Below, one piece after another: positions 54,501 to 64,000 of a DNA stretch of 64,000 nt (the stretch's first letter is position 1; the number at the start of each line of letters is the position of its first letter). Source of the stretch: Palaemon carinicauda (taxonomy: Eukaryota > Arthropoda > Malacostraca > Decapoda > Palaemonidae); contig NC_090726.1 in NCBI RefSeq assembly GCF_036898095.1, positions 40,499,676-40,563,675 of the forward strand. Direction: 5' to 3'. The notes beneath the pieces are model-generated. The model had not been told where the DNA came from. It searched no databases and saw only the letters and a program-made list of their open reading frames with translations. Both the position numbers and the translations under genes were made by a program.

Positions 54501-57500
54501 TAGAGGTACAAGGCTACATTTTAGGATAAAGTACTGACTCAGTGGGAAGGACCAAGTAGCTGGACTAAGGAAGATGAAAAAAAAGGAGCTTTGTTTTGAG
54601 GAGGAAATATCCTTTGATGTAGAGGTACAAGGCTACATTATAGGATAAAGTATTGACTCAGTGGGAAGGACCAAGTAGCTGGACTAAGGAAGATGAAAAA
54701 AAGGAGCTTTGTTTTGAGGAGGAAATATCCTTTGATGTAGAGGTACAAGGCTACATTATAGGATAAAGTACTAGCTCAGTGGGAAGGACCAAGTAGTTGG
54801 ACTAAGGAAGATGAAAAAAAGGAGCTTTGTTTTTAGGAGGAAATATCCTTTGATGTAGAGGTACAAGGCTACATTATAGGATAAAGTACTGACTCAGTGG
54901 GAAGGACCAAGTAGTTGGACTAAGGAAGATGAAAAAAAGGAGCTTTGTTTTGAGGAGGAAATATCCTTTGATGTAGAGGTACAAGGCTACATTATAGGAT
55001 AAAGTACTGACTCAGTGGGAAGGACCAAGTAGTTGGACTAAGGAAGATGAAAAAAAGGAGCTTTGTTTTGAGGAGGAAATATCCTTTGATGTAGAGGTAC
55101 AAGGCTACATTATAGGATAAAGTACTAGCTCAGTGGGAAGGACCAAGTAGTTGGACTAAGGAAGATGAAAAAAAGGAGCTTTGTTTTGAGGAGGAAATAT
55201 CCTTTGATGTAGAGGTACAAGGCTACATTATAGGATAAAGTACTGACTCAGTGGGAAGGACCAAGTAGCTGGACTAAGGAAGATGAAAAAAAAGGAGCTT
55301 TGTTTTGAGGAGGAAATATCCTTTGATGTAGAGGTACAAGGCTACATTATAGGATAAAGTACTAGCTCAGTGGGAAGGACCAAGTAGTTGGACTAAGGAA
55401 GATGAAAAAAGGAGCTTTGTTTTGAGGAGGAAATATCCTTTGATGTAGAGGTACAAGGCTACATTATAGGATAAAGTACTGACTCAGTGGGAAGGACCAA
55501 GTAGTTGGACTAAGGAAGATGAAAAAAGGAGCTTTGTTTTGAGGAGGAAATATCCTTTGATGTAGAGGTACAAGGCTACATTATAGGATAAAGTACTAGC
55601 TCAGTGGGAAGGACCAAGTAGTTGGACTAAGGAAGATGAAAAAAAGGAGCTTTGTTTTGAGGAGGAAATATCCTTTGATGTAGAGGTACAAGGCTACATT
55701 ATAGGATAAAGTACTGACTCAGTGGGAAGGACCAAGTAGTTGGACTAAGGAAGATGAAAAAAAGGAGCTTTGTTTTGAGGAGGAAATATCCTTTGATGTA
55801 GAGGTACAAGGCTACATTATAGGATAAAGTACGGTCTCAGTGGGAAGGACCAAGTAGTTGGACTAAGGAAGATGAAAAAAAGGAGCTTTGTTTTCAGGAG
55901 GAAATATCCTTTGATGTAGAGGTACAAGGCTACATTATAGGATAAAGTACTGACTCAGTGGGAAGGACCAAGTAGCTGGACTAAGGAAGATGAAAAAAAG
56001 GAGCTTTGTTTTTAGGAGGAAATATCCTTTGATGTAGAGGTACAAGGCTACATTATAGGATAAATTACTGACTCAGTGGGATGGACCAAGTAGCTGGACT
56101 AAGGAAGATGAGAAAAAAAAGGAGCTTTGTTTTGAGGAGGAAATATCCTTTGATGTAGAGGTACAAGGCTACATTATAGGATAAAGTACTGACTCAGTGG
56201 GAAGGACCAAGTAGTTGGACTAAGGAAGATGAAAAAAAGGAGCTTTGTTTTGAGGAGGAAATATCCTTTGATGTAGAGGTACAAGGCTACATTATAGGAT
56301 AAAGTACTGACTCAGTGGGAAGGACCAAGTAGCTGGACTAAGGAAGATGAAAAAAAGGAGCTTTGTTTTTAGGAGGAAATATCCTTTGATGTAGAGGTAC
56401 AATGCTACATTATAGGATAAAGTACTGACTCAGTGGGAAGGACCAAGTAGCTGGACTAAGGAAGATGAAAAAAAGGAGCTTTGTTTTGAGGAGGAAATAT
56501 CCTTTGATGTAGAGGTACAAGGCTACATTATAGGATAAAGTACTGACTCAGTGGGAAGGACCAAGTAGTTGGACTAAGGAAGATGAAAAAAAGGAGCTTT
56601 GTTTTTAGGAGGAAATATCCTTTGATGTAGAGGTACAATGCTACATTATAGGATAAAGTACTGACTCAGTGGGAAGGACCAAGTAGTTGGACTAAGGAAG
56701 ATGAAAAAAAGGAGCTTTGTTTTGAGGAGGAAATATCCTTTGATGTAGAGGTACAAGGCTACATTATAGGATAAAGTACTAGCTCAGTGGGAAGGACCAA
56801 GTAGTTGGACTAAGGAAGATGAAAAAAAGGAGCTTTGTTTTGAGGAGGAAATATCCTTTGATGTAGAGGTACAAGGCTACATTATAGGATAAAGTACTGA
56901 CTCAGTGGGAAGGACCAAGTAGCTGGACTAAGGAAGATGAAAAAAAGGAGCTTTGTTTTGAGGAGGAAATATCCTTTGATGTAGAGGTACAAGGCTACAT
57001 TATAGGATAAAGTACTGACTCAGTGGGAAGGACCAAGTAGCTGGACTAAGGAAGATGAAAAAAAGGAGCTTTGTTTTGAGGAGGAAATATCCTTTGATGT
57101 AGAGGTACAAGGCTACATTATAGGATAAAGTACTGACTCAGTGGGAAGGACCAAGTAGTGGACTAAGGAAGATGAAAAAAAGGAGCTTTGTTTTGAGGAG
57201 GAAATATCCTTTGATGTAGAGGTACAAGGCTACATTATAGGATAAAGTACTGACTCAGTGGGAAGGACCAAGTAGCTGGACTAAGGAAGATGAAAAAAAG
57301 GAGCTTTGTTTTGAGGAGGAAATATCCTTTGATGTAGAGGTACAAGGCTACATTATAGGATAAAGTACTGACTCAGTGGGAAGGACCAAGTAGTTGGACT
57401 AAGGAAGATGAAAAAAATCAGCTTTTTTTTTGAAGAGGAAATATCCTTTGATGTAGAGGTACAAGGCTACATTATAGGATAAAGTACTGACTCAGTGGGA

Positions 57501-60500
57501 AGGACTAAGTAGCTGGACTAAGGAAGATGAAAAAAAGGAGCTTTGTTTTGAGGAGGAAATATCCTTTGATGTAGAGGTACAAGGCTACATTATAGGATAA
57601 AGTACTGACTCAGTGGGAAGGACCAAGTAGCTGGACTAAGGAAGATGAAAAAAAGGAGCTTTGTTTTGAGGAGGAAATATCCTTTGATGTAGAGGTACAA
57701 GGCTACATTATAGGATAAAGTACTGACTCAGTGGGAAGGACCAAGTAGTTGGACTAAGGAAGATGAAAAAAAGGAGCTTTGTTTTGAGGAGGAAATATCC
57801 TTTGATGTAGAGGTACAAGGCTACATTATAGGATAAAGTACTGCTCAGTGGGAAGGACCAAGTAGTTGGACTAAGGAAGATGAAAAAAGGAGCTTTGTTT
57901 TGAGGAGGAAATATCCTTTGATGTAGAGGTACAAGGCTACATTATAGGATAAAGTACTGGCTCAGTGGGAAGGACCAAGTAGTTGGACTAAGGAAGATGA
58001 AAAAAAGGAGCTTTGTTTTGAGGAGGAAATATCCTTTGATGTAGAGGTACAAGGCTACATTATAGGATAAAGTACTGACTCAGTGGGAAGGACCAAGTAG
58101 CTGGACTAAGGAAGATGAAAAAAAAGGAGCTTTGTTTTTAGGAGGAAATATCCTTTGATGTAGAGGTACAAGGCTACATTTTAGGATAAAGTACTAGCTC
58201 AGTGGGAAGGACCAAGTAGTTGGACTAAGGAAGATGAAAAAAAAGGAGCTTTGCTTTGAGGAGGAAATATCCTTTGATGTAGAGGTACAAGGCTACATTA
58301 TAGGATAAAGTACTGAATCAGTGGGAAGGACCAAGTAGCTGGACTAAGGAAGATGAAAAAAAGGAGCTTTGTTTTGAGGAGGAAATATCCTTTGATGTAG
58401 AGGTACAAGGCTACATTATAGGATAAAGTACTAGCTCAGTGGGAAGGACCAAGTAGTTGGACTAAGGAAGATGAAAAAAAGGAGCTTTGTTTTGAGGAGG
58501 AAATATCCTTTGATGTAGAGGTACAAGGCTACATTATAGGATAAAGTACGACTCAGTGGGAAGGACCAAGTAGCTGGACTAAGGAAGATGAAAAAAAGGA
58601 GCTTTGTTTTGAGGAGGAAATATCCTTTGATGTAGAGGTACAAGGCTACATTATAGGATAAAGTACTGACTCAGTGGGAAGGACTAAGTAGTTGGACTAA
58701 GGAAGATGAAAAAAAGGAGCTTTGTTTTTGAGGAGGAAATATCCTTGATGTAGAGGTACAAGGCTACATTATAGGATAAAGTACTGGCTCAGTGGGAAGG
58801 ACTAAGTAGTTGGACTAAGGAAGATGAAAAAAAGGAGCTTTGTTTTGAGGAGGAAATATCCTTTGATGTAGAGGTACAAGGCTACATTATAGGATAAAGT
58901 ACTGGCTCAGTGGGAAGGACTAAGTAGTTGGACTAAGGAAGATGAAAAAAAGGAGCTTTGTTTTGAGGAGGAAATATCCTTTGATGTAGAGGTACAAGGC
59001 TACATTATAGGATAAAGTACTGACTCAGTGGGAAGGACCAAGTAGTTGGACTAAGAAAGATGAAAAAAAGGAGCTTTGTTTTGAGGAGGAAATATCCTTT
59101 GATGTAGAGGTACAAGGCTACATTATAGGATAAAGTACTGGCTCAGTGGGAAGGACTAAGTAGTTGGACTAAGGAAGATGAAAAAAAGGAGCTTTGTTTT
59201 GAGGAGGAAATATCCTTTGATGTAGAGGTACAAGGCTACATTATAGGATAAAGTACTGACTCAGTGGGAAGGACCAAGTAGCTGGACTAAGGAAGATGAA
59301 AAAAAGGAGCTTTGTTTTGAGGAGGAAATATCCTTTGATGTAGAGGTACAATGCTACATTATAGGATAAGTACTGACTCAGTGGGAAGGACCAAGTAGTT
59401 GGACTAAGGAAGATGAAAAAAAGGAGCTTTGTTTTGAGGAGGAAATATCCTTTGATGTAGAGGTACAATGGCTACATTATAGGATGAAAGTACTGACTCA
59501 GTGGGAAGGACCAAGTAGTTGGACTAAGGAAGATGAAAAAAAGGAGCTATGTTTTGAGGAGGAAATATCCTTTGATGTAGAGGTACAAGGCTACATTATA
59601 GGATAAAGTACTGACTCAGTGGGAAGGACCAAGTAGTTGGACTAAGGAAGATGAAAAAAAGGAGCTTTGTTTTGAGGAGGAAATATCCTTTGATGTAGAG
59701 GTACAAGGCTACATTATAGGATAAAGTACTGACTCAGTGGGAAGGACCAAGTAGTTGGACTAAGGAAGATGAAAAAAAGGAGCTTTGTTTTGAGGAGGAA
59801 ATATCCTTTGATGTAGAGGTACAAGGCTACATTATAGGATAAAGTACTGACTCAGTGGGAAGGACCAAGTAGTTGGACTAAGGAAGATGAAAAAAAAGGA
59901 GCTTTGTTTTGAGGAGGAAATATCCTTTGATGTAGAGGTACAAGGCTACATTATAGGATAAAGTACTGACTCAGTGGGAAGGACCAAGTAGCTGGACTAA
60001 GGAAGATGAAAAAAAGGAGCTTTGTTTTGAGGAGGAAATATCCTTTGATGTAGAGGTACAAGGCTACATTATAGGATAAAGTACTGACTCAGTGGGAAGG
60101 ACCAAGTAGCTGGACTAAGGAAGATGAAAAAAAGGAGCTTTGTTTTGAGGAGGAAATATCCTTTGATGTAGAGGTACAAGGCTACATTATAGGATAAAGT
60201 ACTGACTCAGTGGGAAGGACCAAGTAGCTGGACTAAGGAAGATGAAAAAAAAAGGAGCTTTGTTTTGAGGAGGAAATATCCTTTGATGTAGAGGTACAAG
60301 GCTACATTATAGGATAAAGTACTGACTCAGTGGGAAGGACCAAGTAGCTGGACTAAGGAAGATGAAAAAAGGAGCTTTGTTTTGAGGAGGAAATATCCTT
60401 TGATGTAGAGGTACAAGGCTACATTATAGGATAAAGTACTGACTCAGTGGGAAGGACCAAGTAGCTGGACTAAGGAAGATGAAAAAAGGAGCTTTGTTTT

Positions 60501-62965
60501 GAGGAGGAAATATCCTTTGATGTAGAGGTACAAGGCCACATTATAGGATAAAGTACTGACTCAGTGGGAAGGACCAAGTAGCTGGACTAAGGAAGATGAA
60601 ATAAAGGAGCTTTTTTTTTAGGAGGAAATATCTTTTGATGTAGAGGTACAAGGCCACATTATAGGATAAAGTACTAGCTCAGTGGGAAGGACCAAGTAGT
60701 TGGACTAAGGAAGATGAAAAAAGGAGCTTTGTTTTTGAGGAGGAAATATCCTTTGATGTAGAGGTACAAGGCTACATTATAGGATAAAGTACTGACTCAG
60801 TGGGAAGGACCAAGTAGTTGGACTAAGGAAGATGAAAAAAAGGAGCTTGGTTTTGAGGAGGAAATATCCTTTGATGTAGAGGTACAAGGCTACATTATAG
60901 GATAAAGTACTGACTCAGTGGGAAGGACCAAGTAGTTGGACTAAGGAAGATGAAAAAAAGGAGCTTGGTTTTGAGGAGGAAATATCCTTTGATGTAGAGG
61001 TACAAGGCTACATTATAGGATAAAGTACTGACTCAGTGGGAAGGACCAAGTAGTTGGACTAAGGAAGATGAAAAAAAGGAGCTTGGTTTTGAGGAGGAAA
61101 TATCCTTTGATGTAGAGGTACAAGGCTACATTATAGTATAAAGTACGGGCTCAGTGGGAAGGACCAAGTAGTTGGACTAAGGAAGATGAAAAAAAAAAAA
61201 AAGGAACTTTGTTTTGAGGAGGAAATATCCTTTGATGTAGAAGTACAAGGCTACATTATAGGATAAAGTACGGGCTCAGTGGGAAGGACCAAGTAGTTGG
61301 ACTAAGGAAGATGAAAAAAAGGAGCTTGGTTTTGAGGAGGAAATATCCTTTGATGTAGAGGTACAAGGCTACATTATAGGATAAAGTACTGACTCAGTGG
61401 GAAGGACCAAGTAGTTGGACTAAGGAAGATGAAAAAAAGGAGCTTGGTTTTGAGGAGGAAATATCCTTTGATGTAGAGGTACAAGGCTACATTATAGGAT
61501 AAAGTACTGACTCAGTGGGAAGGACCAAGTAGTTGGACTAAGGAAGATGAAAAAAAGGAGCTTGGTTTTGAGGAGGAAATATCCTTTGATGTAGAGGTAC
61601 AAGGCTACATTATAGGATAAAGTACTGACTCAGTGGGAAGGACCAAGTAGTTGGACTAAGGAAGATGAAAAAAAGGAGCTTGGTTTTGAGGAGGAAATAT
61701 CCTTTGATGTAGAGGTACAAGGCTACATTATAGGATAAAGTACTGACTCAGTGGGAAGGACCAAGTAGTTGGACTAAGGAAGATGAAAAAAAGGAGCTTG
61801 GTTTTGAGGAGGAAATATCCTTTGATGTAGAGGTACAAGGCTACATTATAGTATAAAGTACGGGCTCAGTGGGAAGGACCAAGTAGTTGGACTAAGGAAG
61901 ATGAAAAAAAAAAAAAGGAACTTTGTTTTGAGGAGGAAATATCCTTTGATGTAGAGGTACAAGGCTACATTATAGGATAAAGTACGGGCTCAGTGGGAAG
62001 GACCAAGTAGTTGGACTAAGGAAGATGAGAAAAAAAAAAAAGGAGCTTGGTTTTGAGGAGGAAATATCCTTTGATGTAGAGGTACAAGGCTACATTATAG
62101 GATAAATTACTGACTCAGTGGGAAGGACCAAGTAGCTGGGCTAAGGAAGATGAGAAAAAAAAAAAGGAGCTTTGTTTTGAGGAGGAAATATCCTTTGATG
62201 TAGAGGTACAAGGCTACATTATAGGATAAATTACTGACTCAGTGGGAAGGACCAAGTAGTTGGACTAAGGAAGATGAGAAAAAAAAAGGAGCATTGTTTT
62301 GAGGAGGAAATATCCTTTGATGTAGAGGTACAAGGCTACATTATAGGATAAAGTACGGTCTCAGTGGGAAGGACCAAGTAGTTGGACTAAGGAAGATGAA
62401 AAAAAAAAAGGAGCGTTGTTTTGAGGAGGAAATATCCTTTGATGCAGAGGTACAAGGCAACATTATAGGATAAAGTACGGGCTCAGTGGGAAGGACCAAG
62501 TAGTTGGACTAAGGAAGATGAGAAATAAAAAGGAGCTTGGTTTTGAGGAGGAAATATCCTTTGATGTAGAGGTACAAGGCTACATTATAGGATAAAGTAC
62601 TGACTCAGTGGGAAGGACCAAGTAGCTGGGCTAAGGAAGATGAGAGAAAAAAAGGAGCTTTGTTTTGATTAGGAAATATCCTTTGATGTAGAGGTACAAG
62701 GCTATATTATAGGATAAAGTACGGTCTCAGTTAGAAGAACCAAGTAGTTGGACTAAGGAAGATGAAAAAAAAAAGGAACTATTTTGAGGAGGAAATATCC
62801 TTTGATGTAGGAGTACAGGCCTTCATCATTGGATAAAGTACTGACTCAGTGGAAAGGACCAAGTAGTTGGACCATAGAAGATGAGGAGAAAAAGGAACTT
62901 TATTTTGAAGAGGAAATATCCTTTGATGTAGAGGTACAAGGCTACATATTAGATTAAATGTTTGG
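51501..62965 (+). repeat. 118-bp satellite array, about 97 monomers
   Basis: Monomer: TCCTTTGATGTAGAGGTACA, AGGCTACATTATAGGATAAA, GTACTGACTCAGTGGGAAGG, ACCAAGTAGTTGGACTAAGG, AAGATGAAAAAAAGGAGCTT, TGTTTTGAGGAGGAAATA. Main variants: GTACTGACTC/GTACTAGCTC/GTACGGGCTC, TAGTTGG/TAGCTGG, GCTTTG/GCTTGG, and poly-A length. The right edge (after about 62640) decays gradually. The left edge is cut by the gap and has more single-base indels. 118 leaves remainder 1 on division by 3, so no continuous protein repeat is possible; long frames in it are incidental. Confidence 0.98.
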
Positions 62966-63162
62966 CTTAATTACCTGGTCTAAAGAAGCTTGACTTAGTT
63001 GTCTGGCATCATGCTGCTTGGATTAAATGAGGTAGTGTTGAGGAGGGTCGTGGGAACCATGCTGACTTTTGTTTTTCTCAAAAATGGAAGTTGGCTGAAC
63101 TCACCTGATGAGCCCTTTGGTAAGGGCGAAACCCTCAAATGGTGTGTTTTGATAAAAAAAAA
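62966..63162. other. Flank of satellite
   Basis: CTTGACTTAGTTGTCTGGCA may be a last, strongly diverged monomer. No gene. Confidence 0.4.
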
Positions 63163-63199
63163 TTATATATATATATTTATATATATATATATATATATG

Positions 63200-63241
<42 letters not shown>

Positions 63242-63278
63242 GTATATATATATACATATATATATACATATATATATA

Positions 63279-63333
<55 letters not shown>

Positions 63334-63352
63334 TATATATATATATATATAA

Positions 63353-63383
<31 letters not shown>

Positions 63384-63403
63384 ATGTATATATATATTTA
63401 TAT

Positions 63404-63456
<53 letters not shown>

Positions 63457-63460
63457 TTTG
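63163..63460 (+). repeat. (TA)n compound microsatellite
   Basis: Nearly pure TA with interspersed ATG, ACA and AAAT interruptions. Confidence 0.98.
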
Positions 63461-63465
63461 TGTAT

Positions 63466-63727
63466 GTAAATATCTACCAAAATGGCATTCAATACCCAAT
63501 TCTACCTGTAGGAATGTGTATCTAATGGATTTTCCTTTATGATAAATGCTTCAGGCTGAGCAAGGATTCGAACCTATGCCCTAAGCCGCAACAATCCCTA
63601 CAGGGATGACTTTACCAATCGTAAAGTAGTCCCTGCAGGCACTGTTTCGACTCCTGGTATAGGTTGGAATCCTTGCTCATTCCTACAGGTAGAATTGGGT
63701 ATTAAATGCCATTGTGGTAGATACTTG
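63466..63727 (-). repeat. Fold-back element with a tRNA-like B box
   Basis: ATCTACCAAAATGGCATTCA (63471) through CCTGTAGGAATG pairs with CATTCCTACAGG through AATGCCATTGTGGTAGAT (63677-63722), an inverted repeat of about 45 bp. The loop carries the reverse complement of GGTTCGAATCC at 63564-63574, the RNA polymerase III B-box consensus, on the minus strand. A clear A box was not found. Possibly a tRNA-derived SINE pair or fold-back transposon. Confidence 0.6.
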
Positions 63728-63798
63728 CATTGATTAAAATCACGAGTGTTAGTAATACATATTAATAACAGCTTATGTCAACAAGATTACTGTATACC

Positions 63799-63800
<2 letters not shown>

Positions 63801-63854
<54 letters not shown>
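63801..63854 (+). repeat. (GA)n microsatellite
   Basis: About 27 GA units. The remaining 63855-64000 is AT-rich with nothing recognised. Confidence 0.97.
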
Positions 63855-63858
<4 letters not shown>

Positions 63859-64000
63859 AGATTCATTATCCGCCCTTACATAAAAGATACGAGGGGTTTT
63901 AATGAAAATGAAAATAATAAGTTAAATAGATATCAAAATTAATATTTTAATTTTCTCCATAGTAACATTTCTGAGTGACGAGAAATCATAGGTTTAAATT

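Noticed and set aside
58431..59468. Minus-strand frames (LYIKGYFLLKTKLLFF repeats) in the satellite
   Set aside because: Incidental to the 118-bp monomer; frame changes each monomer.
51501..62965. CRISPR-like regular repeats
   Set aside because: Monomers abut with no unique spacers, and the DNA is eukaryotic: a satellite.
62999..63542. Frames of Ile/Tyr repeats
   Set aside because: Translation of (TA)n.
63540..63660. A genuine tRNA gene
   Set aside because: Only the B box is clear; I could not form acceptor and anticodon stems by eye.

Overview
The window is eukaryotic repeat-rich DNA, most like a decapod crustacean (a caridean shrimp such as Palaemon or Macrobrachium is my guess). The basis is very dense (CT)n, (TA)n and (ATT)n microsatellites, DIRS, Merlin, Tigger, Gypsy and non-LTR elements nested in one another, and single exon-like islands separated by kilobases. 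I see no prokaryotic operon, CRISPR array, rRNA gene or canonical tRNA gene. The only host-gene piece I recognise is one first coding exon of a ketosamine/fructosamine-3-kinase homologue (3494-3617, +). Two unrecognised exon-like pieces lie at 17745-17875 and 20094-20174.

Layout. 1-1760: Merlin/IS1595-type transposon with an intact transposase. 2068-2664: 61-bp tandem array. 2689-2996: the first of four copies of a TTAA-flanked piggyBac-like MITE (others at 19115, 38534 and 48448). 5624-8128: a structurally complete Tigger/pogo element with an intact 625-residue DDD transposase. 8829-17321: an 8.5-kb DIRS retrotransposon with inverted terminal repeats, internal complementary region, gag, RT, RNase H and tyrosine recombinase remnants, interrupted by a 1.6-kb solo LTR with a 4-bp target-site duplication. 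17.4-27.9 kb: small dispersed repeats, a hAT fragment, and a Cys-rich retrotransposon ORF split by a non-LTR element that is itself split by another repeat.

28.3-36.5 kb: an AT-rich array of duplicated promoter-like modules carrying 19 exact TGACGTCA (CRE) sites, paired CCAAT boxes and TTTCCCGC (E2F-like) motifs in inverted arrangement. This is the least explained part of the window. 39.3-45.9 kb (-): a decayed Ty3/Gypsy element whose integrase is split by a 2.67-kb non-LTR element with a 13-bp target-site duplication. 46.5-48.4 kb: a second DIRS-like recombinase remnant. 49.7-51.0 kb: a Gypsy LTR/gag piece running into a 500-N gap. 51501-62965: a satellite of about 97 copies of a 118-bp monomer with a local six-monomer higher-order repeat. 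62966-64000: (TA)n, a fold-back element and (GA)n.

How it fits together: no host pathway can be read here. The window records successive transposition. Only the Merlin and Tigger transposases look intact; the retroelements carry stops, frameshifts or insertions.
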